A stretch of DNA of 64,000 bases from Bacillus sp. THAF10 (lineage in GTDB: Bacteria; Bacillota; Bacilli; Bacillales; Bacillaceae_I): NCBI RefSeq assembly GCF_009363695.1, contig NZ_CP045403.1:1406001-1470000 (forward strand), written 5' to 3'. Position 1 is the first letter of the stretch. Each line of letters opens with the position of its first letter. The notes under the pieces are model-generated. The model had not been told where the DNA came from. It was given only the letters and a program-made list of their open reading frames with translations, and ran no database searches. The translations under genes and the position numbers were made by a program. This document shows positions 35,144 to 47,398 of the stretch, one piece after another.

Positions 35144-37258
35144 TTGAAGGATGAAGCAGCAATAATTCAAGAAATACTTTCGGGCAGAAAGGAAAGATAT
35201 CAAGAAATTATTGATCAATATAAAAATAGGTTATTTTCTGTTTCTTATTACATCACTGGCGAGAAAGAGAAGGCAGAAAGTATTGTTTCCTCATTTTTTC
35301 AGAAGATATATGCAGCACTTCCTCAATACAATGATACCGTTCTTTTTTCTGATTGGTTATACCAGCAATATATCTCTGAAGGGATACCTTCGGATTTTCA
35401 TGTCAGTAAATATGCTGATCACTCTTCCTTTCATAATCCCCGTCTTATTGAAATAGAAGAAGGTATCCTCGAATTGCCATTACAAGAAAAGAGTATTCTA
35501 CTCTACTTCAGAATACTGGAATTAACTCCACAGCAAATTTCTAGGACAAGCAACCTTGAGATAGAGGAAATGGAAGCTTATTACAGCAAAGCCATGGAAA
35601 CGATCAGAAATAAGAAGAATCCTTTAGAGAATAGAATTTCTGAAGGTGGGGAATGTCACTTGCTGACTGAATTAAACCAATACAAAGAAAAACAACTCGG
35701 AGAAAACGAAACGGTAAAGCTAGAAGAACACTTAGAATTTTGTCCACATTGCAGAAATCTCTTAGCAGGGTTGCAAAGAGAAGAGGATTTATTAGATGAA
35801 GTCCTTTTCAATCCAACAATAAAGGAAGACTTTAGCCAAGAAATCCTTGCTCATCTTCCAGCTTTCAAACCAAAAAAACCAAAACATAAAACATGGAAGT
35901 ACCAGCTGCGGACATTAGGTATGATTGGTGCAGTCGTTTTTGCCATTAGTTTGATCTACCCAAATATTGAGTCGTTTTCTGCAACCGTAAAAACCTACTT
36001 AGAGCATGGAACCATCTATAATGTTTGGGCGGAGGGGACGTATGCTGTCACCGATAAAGAACTTACGTTTGAAGTGACAAAAATAGACGTTGATCCCCTG
36101 CATATGCTCCTTTATTATGATGTGAAACGGGAAGGAAAGAGTGTAACAATCAATCAATATGAGGACTTTGATTTTTACTCGTATTACCCAATAAAAATTG
36201 TAGATGAACAAGGAAAGGAATACCCTATTCAATTAGGACATCCTGAATATTTGAACCATGGACAGGTTGCCAAGGAAGTAAAGGAAAATTATCAACCATA
36301 TATTATCATCCATCCAAAAGAACAGGAGAATTTACCAGATCGGTTTTTTATCAAAGTTGAACTTTCAAAGCTCAAGGGGCAATATGGGAATTGGGATGTG
36401 GACATTCCCATTCACTACGATAAGATAGAGAGCTCTCTTGTAAAAGTCGATTTAAATGAAAAGCTATCTTTTAAAGACAAGCTGGAACTTGAATTGCTTG
36501 ATATTACCTATGGAAAACACGGTGCGAAATTTCGCTATCAGGTGACGCAAACGGAAGAAGAGAAGAAAAGAATCAATGCTTATTTAAAAGAGCATGGCCA
36601 AGAGCATAGGCTGGAAGAGTTTACGACAAATCACCATGTAGGCATAGCTGTCATGACAGAAGATAAAAAACACTTAGTGCCCTTTTTCTTTATGAATGAG
36701 ATATACGACTATGACCAAACTAAACCAATAGAAATGCACGTGTCCACCTACTATATGGATCAAGATTACCATGAAGTAAAAGGAGAGTTAGATAGTTTAA
36801 ATGGAAAGCTTTATGCTGAAATATTCGGAAGTCATTATAGCGAACCTGCTTTATTCTCTATAGAAGTACCATTTGAAGAAACGGAAAGCACCAGCATAAA
36901 TCAATGGATTAATGGAATTGAGCTCATAGATTATCAAATTAAACAAATGGAAGAAAACGAAAATAAATATGAGCTTATTATTCGTGGGAATACGCATGAC
37001 TCTGGTGAGAATCTACGTGAAATTGGTTGGCAATTTGAAGATCAACAAGGAGAGTATCTACCAATGGAAGGTTGGTATCATTACGAAGAATCGAGTAAAC
37101 AAGGAGTGAAAAAATTATTTCATGGCGAGATTTTAACTAATCGAGATAATCTTGAAACGTTAAAAATCAGGGTTGATTCTGTTTACACTCAATTCAATGA
37201 ACATGCTGGGAGAAGGTTTCCGCTCTTTATAGATACGAAAACGGGAGATAACGAGTGA
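35144..37258 (+). CDS. Sigma-like / zinc anti-sigma / transmembrane / ectodomain fusion protein 1
   Basis: About 704 residues. Residues 1-165 resemble a worn ECF sigma factor: a region-2-like 'IIDQYKNRLFSVSYYITGEK' and a region-4-like 'LPLQEKSILLYFRILELTPQ'. Next comes an anti-sigma zinc motif H-L-E-F-C-P-H-C near residue 200, one membrane helix at about 254-276, and a 430-residue outer domain like DUF4179 proteins. The DNA-contacting sigma residues look poorly conserved, so promoter binding is doubtful. TTG at 35144 is 8 bases after GGTGG. The stop overlaps the paralogue that follows. Confidence 0.75.
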   Translation: MKDEAAIIQEILSGRKERYQEIIDQYKNRLFSVSYYITGEKEKAESIVSSFFQKIYAALPQYNDTVLFSDWLYQQYISEGIPSDFHVSKYADHSSFHNPRLIEIEEGILELPLQEKSILLYFRILELTPQQISRTSNLEIEEMEAYYSKAMETIRNKKNPLENRISEGGECHLLTELNQYKEKQLGENETVKLEEHLEFCPHCRNLLAGLQREEDLLDEVLFNPTIKEDFSQEILAHLPAFKPKKPKHKTWKYQLRTLGMIGAVVFAISLIYPNIESFSATVKTYLEHGTIYNVWAEGTYAVTDKELTFEVTKIDVDPLHMLLYYDVKREGKSVTINQYEDFDFYSYYPIKIVDEQGKEYPIQLGHPEYLNHGQVAKEVKENYQPYIIIHPKEQENLPDRFFIKVELSKLKGQYGNWDVDIPIHYDKIESSLVKVDLNEKLSFKDKLELELLDITYGKHGAKFRYQVTQTEEEKKRINAYLKEHGQEHRLEEFTTNHHVGIAVMTEDKKHLVPFFFMNEIYDYDQTKPIEMHVSTYYMDQDYHEVKGELDSLNGKLYAEIFGSHYSEPALFSIEVPFEETESTSINQWINGIELIDYQIKQMEENENKYELIIRGNTHDSGENLREIGWQFEDQQGEYLPMEGWYHYEESSKQGVKKLFHGEILTNRDNLETLKIRVDSVYTQFNEHAGRRFPLFIDTKTGDNE

Positions 37259-39315
37259 TGGAAACAAAAATAATGAAAGATGTGATAAGTGGAAAAATCG
37301 ACGCTTATCATCATTTCATAGACGAGTACAAGAATCCTATCTTTCAACTCACACTAAGGTTGATTCAACATGAAGAGATGGCAAAAAAGTACACAAAAGA
37401 CATTCTAGTGAAAGTTTATCAACAGCTTCCATATATAGAAGGGAATATTTCCTTCTTGATATTGGAAATGGTTCTTGCTGAAGTACCTGCTAAGACGCAA
37501 GTAGACGACCCGTGGCTCCGCGCACTTAAGCCACGTGAAGAAGTGCTTGAAAGAGAGTTACGTGTGCTTCCAGATGGAAGAAAGAGAGCATTCATCCTCT
37601 CGTATTTAAATGTGGGGTTGTCTGAAGCAGATAAAGCTAATCTGTGTAAGATGGAGCTAATAGAATACCAAGAAGCTATCAAGCTAGCAAAAAATAGCAT
37701 AAGGAAGTATCTGCACGAAACCATCCCAAAACCATTAGAAAATTGCTATGAACTGTGGCAGCTTCAAGACTATAAGGATGAAAAGCTATCTAAAGATAAG
37801 CGGCAAGAGATGATCGATCACCTGGAATTCTGTCCTCCTTGCAGGGATGTAATAAAAGCGTTAGAAAGTGAAGAAAAAATAATGAACGACTTGATTCATT
37901 TGCCGGCTTTAAACAACGACTTCAATGAAGAGGTTATGAAAGGTCTGACTCCGTATTCAGCGAAAAAAACAGCACACCGTACATGGAAATTTCAGCTCCT
38001 CATTGTTGGAGCATTGATATTCATATTTGGCATTACTTTTCCGCTTGTACAAACGATTAAACCATATACAAAATTGGTTGGGAACTATCTTGCACACGGA
38101 AGCTTTTATAATGTATGGGATGAAGGGTCCTATGCTGTTACCGACAATGAGATCACCGTGGACATTACAAGTATAGAAGTTGACCCTATTCATATGGTAA
38201 TCACTTATAAGGTGGATAGTGATAACAAGGAGTTAATGAGTAGAAATGGATTGGACACTGTGTTTGTAGAAGCAGTAGATGAGGACGGGAAAAAGCATTC
38301 TATGGAGTACTCCCCAAATTATTTGGAGCAGATGAATCAACAGGGATTACATGAAGAAACCGAACTCTATGAACAGAATAGAGAAAGGAAGCTTTACGTA
38401 AAACCGCTGAACAGCGGGTCACTGCCACCTGAGTTTACCCTCCATGTGAAATTTAGAAACGTAAATGGCTGGGCTGGTGTCTGGAATATAAAGGTGCCCC
38501 TTCAGTATAAAAAAGGCATGGGGAAAACAGAGCTAGTTACCGTGAATGAAACAGTGGTTATAGATGACAAGATTGAAGTCGAAATCCTCACCTTTGAAAA
38601 AGGGAAGTATGGCAGTAAAATCGTCTATGATATGCGCTTGAAAGAGGAAGAAGTTAGTAGGATTGATCGAAAGCTGAAACAAACCGATGCTCACTACGAA
38701 AAAGCCTTTTTAGATAGCTTCCATCGTATCACAGGTGGACTCACACTCGTAAATAATCAAAACGAATACCTTGTCCCTATTCCATATCCTTCATATAGTG
38801 CTTTTAATAAGAAAAGCCCATATGAAATGATTTTTTCCACTCTTACAGCAGATAGGGATTACTCTGAATACAAGGGTGAGGATTCACCAGACTCAACTTA
38901 TTCAACAGAGATTCGTTATTTGCAGTATATGGAACCTGGCTTTCATTCCTTTACTGTTCCATTAAAGGAAGTGGAAAATGAACCGTTTGAAATAGACCTT
39001 GGTGGCTACAAGACGGAGACATTAACTGTTAATAGAAATGAATATGGCTGGTTGGATGTTATCCTTTCTGGGAGAAAAACACAATATAATTTAACAAGGG
39101 ACTTTTATTGGGAATACCATGATGACACTGGTACAAGAATTTATCCAGAAGACAAGGCAAGGTATGATGATAATGGTGTGGAGGAAAATGTCACTTTTTT
39201 TAACTTGAGCTTAGTTCCTCAAGGTCCACCATCATCCTCCTTGTTCATCCAGTCCGGTATCATCCTAAATAATTATATTTTCAAAGAGAACGAGCATCGC
39301 ATTCCATTAAACTAA
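37258..39315 (+). CDS. Sigma-like / zinc anti-sigma / transmembrane / ectodomain fusion protein 2
   Basis: 685 residues with the same plan as the preceding gene: a diverged sigma-like segment (about 1-160), H-L-E-F-C-P-P-C near 190, a membrane helix at about 246-268, and an ectodomain. The two proteins are easily aligned after the helix ('FYNVWDEGSYAVTDNEIT' here, 'IYNVWAEGTYAVTDKELT' there). ATG at 37258 overlaps the stop of gene 1 (TGATG); GTG at 37255 is an alternative. They are surely cotranscribed. Its sigma-like part is even more diverged. Confidence 0.75.
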   Translation: METKIMKDVISGKIDAYHHFIDEYKNPIFQLTLRLIQHEEMAKKYTKDILVKVYQQLPYIEGNISFLILEMVLAEVPAKTQVDDPWLRALKPREEVLERELRVLPDGRKRAFILSYLNVGLSEADKANLCKMELIEYQEAIKLAKNSIRKYLHETIPKPLENCYELWQLQDYKDEKLSKDKRQEMIDHLEFCPPCRDVIKALESEEKIMNDLIHLPALNNDFNEEVMKGLTPYSAKKTAHRTWKFQLLIVGALIFIFGITFPLVQTIKPYTKLVGNYLAHGSFYNVWDEGSYAVTDNEITVDITSIEVDPIHMVITYKVDSDNKELMSRNGLDTVFVEAVDEDGKKHSMEYSPNYLEQMNQQGLHEETELYEQNRERKLYVKPLNSGSLPPEFTLHVKFRNVNGWAGVWNIKVPLQYKKGMGKTELVTVNETVVIDDKIEVEILTFEKGKYGSKIVYDMRLKEEEVSRIDRKLKQTDAHYEKAFLDSFHRITGGLTLVNNQNEYLVPIPYPSYSAFNKKSPYEMIFSTLTADRDYSEYKGEDSPDSTYSTEIRYLQYMEPGFHSFTVPLKEVENEPFEIDLGGYKTETLTVNRNEYGWLDVILSGRKTQYNLTRDFYWEYHDDTGTRIYPEDKARYDDNGVEENVTFFNLSLVPQGPPSSSLFIQSGIILNNYIFKENEHRIPLN

Positions 39316-39320
39316 CAGTG

Positions 39321-39351
39321 CAAAACGGTCCTTCTATCGGGCCGTTTTGCG
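39321..39351 (+). terminator. Hairpin after the fusion-protein operon
   Basis: GCAAAACGGTCC pairs with GGGCCGTTTTGC around TTCTATC. The T run is inside the stem, so efficiency is uncertain. Confidence 0.65.
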
Positions 39352-39390
39352 TTATAATAAAACTATCTTAACGAAAAGGTCGTGTTGATT

Positions 39391-40176
39391 GTGGAATTGA
39401 ACTTAAAAGGAAAAACAGCACTCGTGTTAGCTTCAAGTCAAGGACTCGGGAAAGCAATCGCAGAATCCTTCGTAAAAGAAGGAATGAACGTCGTCCTTGC
39501 AAGCAGAAATGAGGAGAAACTTCAAAAGTTTCAAGATGAGTTAACCATGAAGCACCATGGTCATGTTACTTACATAACAACCGATATTACAAAGCCTGAG
39601 GATATCAAACAGGCAGTCAAGCATACGATCGATATTTTCGGGCAGCTTGATGTGCTTATTAATAATGCAGGTGGTCCACCAGCAGGCAGCTTTGAACAAA
39701 TTACCGATGAACAGTGGCAGTCCGCTTTTGAACTGAATCTGTTAAGTTACATTCGCATGATCCGCGAAGCTCTTCCACATCTGAAAAAGAATGGTGGAAA
39801 AATCATTAATATTGCTTCCTCCTCCATTAAAGAGCCGATTGCTGGACTCCTTTTATCTAATACGTTTCGGACGGGAATTGTTGGTTTGACAAAAACACTT
39901 GCCGGTGAGCTTGCAAGTGACAACATCCTGATTAATACCGTCGCACCAGGTCGTATTGCTACCGACCGAGTTGCCTTTTTAGATGAAGTTAATGCTGGAA
40001 AACAAGGAATTACAAAGGAAGAAATGGAGAAAAAGGTGAAATCAGGTATTCCGCTAGGCCGCTACGGTGAGCCGGAGGAGTTTGCAAAGGTTGTGACGTT
40101 TTTAGTTTCTGATGCAAATAGCTATATGACAGGAAGCTCGTTTCTTGTAGATGGCGGAATGGTTAAATCAATTTAA
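39391..40176 (+). CDS. SDR-fold protein lacking the catalytic Tyr-Lys pair
   Basis: 261 residues resembling 3-oxoacyl-ACP reductases. The cofactor loop is S-S-Q-G-L-G-K-A, N-N-A-G-G is present, and the serine lies in 'INIASSSIKEP'. Where Y-x-x-x-K is expected before 'GIVGLTKTLAGEL', the sequence is S-N-T-F-R, so both Tyr and Lys are replaced. A FabG-like SDR group without the usual tetrad is known, and this fits it. GTG at 39391 follows AAAGGT at about 10 bases. Confidence 0.85.
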   Translation: MELNLKGKTALVLASSQGLGKAIAESFVKEGMNVVLASRNEEKLQKFQDELTMKHHGHVTYITTDITKPEDIKQAVKHTIDIFGQLDVLINNAGGPPAGSFEQITDEQWQSAFELNLLSYIRMIREALPHLKKNGGKIINIASSSIKEPIAGLLLSNTFRTGIVGLTKTLAGELASDNILINTVAPGRIATDRVAFLDEVNAGKQGITKEEMEKKVKSGIPLGRYGEPEEFAKVVTFLVSDANSYMTGSSFLVDGGMVKSI

Positions 40177-40205
40177 CAGGAAGATAGTGGAGGAATACTA
40201 CTAGA

Positions 40206-40823
40206 ATGAAAAACATCTTATTTCTTATTGTTGGTGGTTTTGCCATCGGTATCATTTTGGCATTTTTAGATATTCAATTTCATTTTTGGGGCTTTGTTGT
40301 CCTGCTTATTTTGGCTTTTTTCGCCTTTTCTTACCGTGATATCCGCTATATGTTTCTATCAAGGGATGTTGAAAAGATTGAAAAATATTTAGAAAAGAAG
40401 CGAAGAGAACCGTATTACGGCTTTGTTTTAGAGCTTGCAAATGGAGATCTAGGTAAAGCAAAAAATGAACTAGAAGAGTTAGAACGGAAATGGAAAGGGA
40501 AAAAAACCGCTGTTTTCTGGGCTCAGTATCATTTGAAAGCAAAAAACTTAGAGAAAGCAAAAGAAATAGTAGAAAAGGTAGAGCAAACAGATATTAGAAC
40601 CTACATTCAAGCGGGAATTCTTATAGAGGAGAAGAGGTTCAAACAAGCAGAAGATCTCATCGCTCTTTTGCCTAAAGACTGGATGAAGCTCGCAATGCAG
40701 CTGGAGATAGCTCAAAAAAAGAAAGACATTGCGCTTGCCAAACAAAAAAGACAGGAAGTACTTTCTGTTACGAAAGGCTTGCAATATTACATGCTGTACA
40801 AAGAGTTTGAGCACTTAACTTAA
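40206..40823 (+). CDS. Membrane-anchored helical-repeat protein
   Basis: 205 residues. Two helices at the N-terminus (residues about 4-45) are followed by charged helical hairpins ('LELANGDLGKAKNELEEL', 'AKEIVEKVEQTDIRTYIQAG') that look like tetratricopeptide repeats. Function unknown. GGAGGAATAC precedes the ATG and the SDR gene ends 29 bases upstream. The stop overlaps the start of repeat R5. Confidence 0.65.
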   Translation: MKNILFLIVGGFAIGIILAFLDIQFHFWGFVVLLILAFFAFSYRDIRYMFLSRDVEKIEKYLEKKRREPYYGFVLELANGDLGKAKNELEELERKWKGKKTAVFWAQYHLKAKNLEKAKEIVEKVEQTDIRTYIQAGILIEEKRFKQAEDLIALLPKDWMKLAMQLEIAQKKKDIALAKQKRQEVLSVTKGLQYYMLYKEFEHLT

Positions 40824-41007
40824 AGCTGTTTTCGCAAAGTTTGGTGCTACTGCGGATAGTTTAGACACCCGTATTCAACGTTGCTGTTGTGCTCTTTTCG
40901 TGGAGAAAGTATTAAACATGTGGCAATTTTTCTTAGCTTGAAGATTGGAAAAAGTCTTAAAATCGACTTTTTCCTATAAAAGCAACAATCTTTTAGAAAA
41001 GAGCTTT
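40822..41007 (+). repeat. Family R element (copy R5)
   Basis: The best reference copy. It starts AAAGCTGTTTTCGCAAAG and ends CTTTTAGAAAAGAGCTTT, so the ends are inverted repeats. An internal perfect hairpin GGAAAAAGTC/GACTTTTTCC lies near 40949-40976. Its first A residues complete the TAA of the preceding gene. Confidence 0.92.
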
Positions 41008-41102
41008 ACCTAAAGAATCACCTTGACAAGGAAGCTTGAACAATCATACACTTGTAGTAGACATTAGTTATTAGAAAATTTACAGTATTGAGGAAAATGC
41101 AT

Positions 41103-41540
41103 ATGGTATTAGCAGTGGATAGAAGAATAGGGAAGCATGCCATCTTACTTGCTATGATGGAGCAGGAAGATGAGGGTATTAGCATCCCATCTCAATGGAA
41201 TAGTTGTCTTGGAAAAGTAGGTTCCATGGATTCTCAGAAGGTAGTTGCAGCGATTGAAACGGCAGCCAAACGAGAAGGAATTATTAAATCTGACGGCTAT
41301 CGTGAAACACATGCGCTATATCACGCGATAATGGATGCCCTTAGCGGTGTCACAAGGGGGCAAGTGCAATTAGGTCCTGTCATGAGAACCGTAGGCCTGC
41401 GCTTTGCCGTTGTCAGAGGAAATCCATATGAGGATATGGAAGAAGGCGATTGGATTGCTGTTGCATTGTACGGCACAATTGGCGCTCCTGTTAGAGGCTC
41501 CGAGCACGAAACCATCGGCCTTGGCATCAATCATATTTAA
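41103..41540 (+). CDS. hutP: Hut operon antiterminator HutP
   Basis: 145 residues aligning with B. subtilis HutP as remembered, including '[10 protein letters not shown]', 'CLGKVGSMD', '[10 protein letters not shown]' and '[19 protein letters not shown]'. HutP binds UAG triplets in the leader with L-histidine and magnesium and prevents termination before hutH. ATG at 41103 is 8 bases after GAGGA and matches the family's N-terminus. Confidence 0.95.
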   Translation: MVLAVDRRIGKHAILLAMMEQEDEGISIPSQWNSCLGKVGSMDSQKVVAAIETAAKREGIIKSDGYRETHALYHAIMDALSGVTRGQVQLGPVMRTVGLRFAVVRGNPYEDMEEGDWIAVALYGTIGAPVRGSEHETIGLGINHI

Positions 41541-41565
41541 TAGAACAAAAAAATAGCAATGCCCA

Positions 41566-41630
41566 TAGTTGTTTAGAAAATAGGGGGCTGTACTTTGATT
41601 AGATACCTAATTAAAGTATGGCCTCTTTTT
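41566..41630 (+). promoter_or_regulatory. HutP-controlled attenuator
   Basis: TAG triplets at 41566, 41574 and 41581 are spaced 5 and 4 bases, close to a HutP site. They overlap the base of a terminator from 41583: GGGGCTGTACTTT pairs with AAAGTATGGCCTC, with a T run at 41625-41630. HutP bound with histidine should block this hairpin. Confidence 0.85.
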
Positions 41631-41686
41631 GTGTGTAAAAGGGGGATTTGTAAATGGAGAAACACAAGGAAAAGGGGAGTGTTGCA

Positions 41687-43168
41687 ATGATAACCTTAGA
41701 CGGAGGATCCTTGACATTAGAACAATTGAACAAAATTTTGTTTGAAAATGCAAAAGTAACACCATGCAAAGATGCCATGGTTCGAGTAACAGCTAGTCGC
41801 GGTGCTGTTGAAAAAATAGTCTTAGACGGAAAAGTGGTATACGGAATTACCACAGGCTTTGGGAAATTCAGTGATGTGCTAATACCAGTAGAGGAAACGG
41901 CTGCACTTCAACGTAACTTAATTCTCTCTCATGCTTGTGGAGTAGGTGAACCATTCTCAGAAAGGATTGCTCGTGCCATGCTTGTTCTGAGAGCAAATGC
42001 CTTATTAAAGGGATTTTCAGGAGTTAGGCCTATATTAATTGAAAGACTTTTAGATTATGTGAATGAAGGTATTCACCCTGTCATCCCTCAACAAGGCTCA
42101 CTTGGAGCTAGTGGAGACTTGGCACCCCTTTCCCATCTAGTATTAACCCTCTTAGGAGAGGGAGAAGTTTTTTACAAGGGAGAAAAGCGGGATACAGCTA
42201 GTGTGTTAGCAGAAAAAAATATCATTCCCCTTGAGTTAAAAGCAAAGGAAGGACTCGCCTTAATTAATGGTACGCAAGCCATGACAGCAGTGGGGGTGGT
42301 TGCCTACCTTGAGGCTGAGAAACTGGCCTATCAAGCAGAACGAATTGCCGCTATGACCTTTGAAGGGCTAGAAGGAATTGTCGATGCGCTTGATGAAGAT
42401 GTGCATATAGCTAGAGGTTATAAAGAGCAAGTTGAGGTAGCTCAAAGAATGAGAAAGCTTCTTGAAGGAAGTCAGCTTGTTACAAAGCAAGGGGAAAAAC
42501 GTGTGCAGGATGCCTACTCGCTAAGGTGCATTCCCCAGGTTCATGGTGCTAGCTGGCAAGTGCTTGGTTATGTAAAGGAAAAGCTTGAGATTGAAATTAA
42601 TGCTGCAACCGATAACCCATTAATATTTGATGATGGAGACAAGGTCATCTCCGGAGGGAATTTTCATGGCCAGCCGATTGCCTTTGCGATGGACTTTCTA
42701 AAAATGGGAATGGCAGAGCTTGCAAATATTTCGGAAAGACGAATAGAGCGACTGGTGAATCCGCAGTTGAATGATTTACCACCGTTTTTAAGTCCTAAGC
42801 CAGGGCTCCAATCTGGTGCGATGATCATGCAGTATTGTGCCGCCTCTCTAGTGTCGGAAAACAAAACACTTGCCCATCCAGCTAGTGTAGATTCCATTCC
42901 TTCTTCTGCTAACCAAGAGGATCATGTGAGCATGGGTACCATTGGAGCAAGGCATGCTTATCAGATAATCGCAAATGTCAGAAGAGTGCTGGCAATTGAA
43001 TGGATTTGCTCCTTGCAGGCAGTGGAATACAGAGGTGTATTCCTATCCTCTAAAGAGATGAAAGCATGGTATCAAAAGGGCAGAAATATTGTGGAGACCA
43101 TTTCAGAGGATCGTGTATTTTCTAAGGATATTGAAGCACTTGCCTCATGGATGAAAGAAAGTAACTAA
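41687..43168 (+). CDS. hutH: Histidine ammonia-lyase
   Basis: 493 residues. It converts L-histidine to urocanate. The residues that cyclise into the MIO cofactor are A-S-G in '[14 protein letters not shown]', and '[14 protein letters not shown]' is conserved. ATG at 41687, after AAAAGGGGAG, matches the family's N-terminus (M-I-T-L-D-G). ATG at 41654, with its own AAGGGGG site, would add 11 residues and cannot be excluded. Confidence 0.96.
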   Translation: MITLDGGSLTLEQLNKILFENAKVTPCKDAMVRVTASRGAVEKIVLDGKVVYGITTGFGKFSDVLIPVEETAALQRNLILSHACGVGEPFSERIARAMLVLRANALLKGFSGVRPILIERLLDYVNEGIHPVIPQQGSLGASGDLAPLSHLVLTLLGEGEVFYKGEKRDTASVLAEKNIIPLELKAKEGLALINGTQAMTAVGVVAYLEAEKLAYQAERIAAMTFEGLEGIVDALDEDVHIARGYKEQVEVAQRMRKLLEGSQLVTKQGEKRVQDAYSLRCIPQVHGASWQVLGYVKEKLEIEINAATDNPLIFDDGDKVISGGNFHGQPIAFAMDFLKMGMAELANISERRIERLVNPQLNDLPPFLSPKPGLQSGAMIMQYCAASLVSENKTLAHPASVDSIPSSANQEDHVSMGTIGARHAYQIIANVRRVLAIEWICSLQAVEYRGVFLSSKEMKAWYQKGRNIVETISEDRVFSKDIEALASWMKESN

Positions 43169-43188
43169 CATATAAGGGGATGAAGAAC

Positions 43189-44859
43189 ATGGCAAACGAA
43201 CAAGTGAAAGTGATAAAAGCACCTAGAGGAAGCAAATTGAATACAAAAGGCTGGGTACAGGAAGCAGCACTTAGAATGTTGATGAATAACCTGGACCCTG
43301 AAGTTGCGGAGATTCCAGAAGAGCTTGTCGTTTATGGCGGAATTGGAAAAGCCGCCCGCAATTGGGGAAGCTTCGACGCCATTGTGGAATCACTAAAAAA
43401 TCTTGAGGAAGATGAAACCTTACTTGTTCAATCAGGTAAGCCTGTCGCGGTATTCAAGAGTCATGCTGATGCACCACGAGTTCTTTTGGCCAATTCCAAT
43501 CTTGTACCAAAATGGGCAAATTGGGATCACTTTCATGAACTAGATCAAAAAGGTCTTATGATGTATGGCCAAATGACAGCTGGTAGCTGGATTTATATTG
43601 GAACACAAGGCATTTTGCAAGGAACCTATGAAACATTTGCAGAGGCAGCCAAGCAATATTTTCATAACAGCCTGAAAGGGACGATTACACTTACTGCAGG
43701 TTTAGGTGGAATGGGAGGGGCTCAGCCGTTAGCTGTCACGATGAATGGTGGAGTGTGTATAGCCATTGAAGTAGATGAGCACCGGATTGACCGCCGTTTA
43801 GAGACGAGATATTGTGATGTGAAAGTCACCAGTGTCAAAGAGGCGCTAGAAAAAGCAGAAGAAGCTAAAAAACTTGGAAAGCCTCTATCTATTGGACTAT
43901 TAGGAAATGCAGCGGAAATTCTTCCTCAGCTGGTGGAACTTGGTTTTACACCTGACTTATTAACAGACCAAACATCCGCGCATGACCCTTTAAATGGGTA
44001 TATTCCAGTTGGGTTCTCGCTTGCAGAGGCAAATAATCTAAGAAAAAATGAGCAGGCACAATATGTAAAACTGGCAAAAGAGAGTATGGCAGAGCATGTG
44101 AAAGCGATGCTAACACTTCAAAAGAAAGGTGCTATCACCTTTGATTACGGTAACAATATCAGGCAAGTTGCCTTTGATGAAGGGGTAACGAATGCATTTG
44201 ATTTCCCAGGATTTGTTCCAGCCTTTATTCGTCCGCAATTTTGTGAAGGTAAAGGCCCTTTCCGTTGGGTAGCATTATCAGGAGATCCAGAAGATATTTA
44301 TAAAACAGATGAAGTAATTTTACGTGAGTTTGCCGACAATACACATTTATGCAATTGGATTCGCATGGCGAGAGAAAAAGTGGCCTTTCAAGGCTTGCCA
44401 TCCCGCATCTGCTGGTTAGGGTATGGAGAACGTGCAAAATTCGGTAAGATTATTAACGAAATGGTAGCAAATGGGGAACTTTCCGCACCGATTGTCATTG
44501 GACGTGATCACCTCGATTGTGGATCGGTGGCATCTCCAAACAGAGAAACAGAAGCCATGCTTGACGGAAGCGATGCTGTAGCAGATTGGCCGATTCTAAA
44601 CGCACTTATCAATGGTGTAAACGGGGCTAGCTGGGTTTCTGTTCATCATGGTGGAGGAGTTGGTATGGGCTATTCATTACACGCAGGAATGGTGATTGTC
44701 GCTGACGGGACCGAGGCTGCAGCTAAGAGACTAGAGCGTGTGCTAACATCAGACCCTGGAATGGGTGTAGTTCGCCATGCCGATGCAGGCTATGATCTTG
44801 CGAAAAAAGTAGCAAAGGAAAAAGGCGTGCACATTCCTCTTTTGAAGGAGCGTGACTAA
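43189..44859 (+). CDS. hutU: Urocanate hydratase
   Basis: 556 residues. It hydrates urocanate to imidazolone propionate using bound NAD. Conserved stretches include '[20 protein letters not shown]' and '[12 protein letters not shown]', plus the C-terminal '[16 protein letters not shown]'. ATG at 43189 is 9 bases after AAGGGG; the ATG at 43180 overlaps that site. The spacing to hutI is 3 bases. Confidence 0.96.
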   Translation: MANEQVKVIKAPRGSKLNTKGWVQEAALRMLMNNLDPEVAEIPEELVVYGGIGKAARNWGSFDAIVESLKNLEEDETLLVQSGKPVAVFKSHADAPRVLLANSNLVPKWANWDHFHELDQKGLMMYGQMTAGSWIYIGTQGILQGTYETFAEAAKQYFHNSLKGTITLTAGLGGMGGAQPLAVTMNGGVCIAIEVDEHRIDRRLETRYCDVKVTSVKEALEKAEEAKKLGKPLSIGLLGNAAEILPQLVELGFTPDLLTDQTSAHDPLNGYIPVGFSLAEANNLRKNEQAQYVKLAKESMAEHVKAMLTLQKKGAITFDYGNNIRQVAFDEGVTNAFDFPGFVPAFIRPQFCEGKGPFRWVALSGDPEDIYKTDEVILREFADNTHLCNWIRMAREKVAFQGLPSRICWLGYGERAKFGKIINEMVANGELSAPIVIGRDHLDCGSVASPNRETEAMLDGSDAVADWPILNALINGVNGASWVSVHHGGGVGMGYSLHAGMVIVADGTEAAAKRLERVLTSDPGMGVVRHADAGYDLAKKVAKEKGVHIPLLKERD

Positions 44860-47071
<2,212 letters not shown>

Positions 47072-47146
47072 AGAGGAATCAGGGAAAAAACTTAAAAACA
47101 CAAACAAAAAGACGAACAATAATAATGCCGGAATTCAATACCGCTA

Positions 47147-47266
47147 TTGATTTCCGTGCAAGACTTCGCTTTCCGCGGGTGACCCGTGAGCCTCCTCGGC
47201 TTCGCCTGGGGGGTCTCACATTGGCCACTTCTCTAAGCAGGAGTCTACGTCTTGCACTCCAATCAA
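47147..47266. repeat. Family D repeat with TTGATT terminal inverted repeats (copy 1)
   Basis: About 120 bp. TTGATTTCCGTGCAAGAC at the left and GTCTTGCACTCCAATCAA at the right are inverted, differing at three positions. The G+C-rich interior (CCGCGGG, CCTCCTCGG) resembles a repeat common in Bacillus genomes. An 81-codon frame through it is an artefact. Confidence 0.8.
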
Positions 47267-47309
47267 CCGCTGGTGTCATCTAAAAAGTAAAAGCATATTT
47301 TAATACTAA

Positions 47310-47355
47310 AAAAACCGAACTGATTAGATCAATTACTCCAATCAGTTCGGTTTTT
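47310..47355. terminator. Terminator between hutG and the ykwC-type gene
   Basis: AAAACCGAACTGATT pairs perfectly with AATCAGTTCGGTTTT and a T run follows. Convergent genes lie on both sides. Confidence 0.9.
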
Positions 47356-47398
47356 ACTTAGGCTAAAACACTTTTGTCCCAGCCTTCTACATTTTTTA

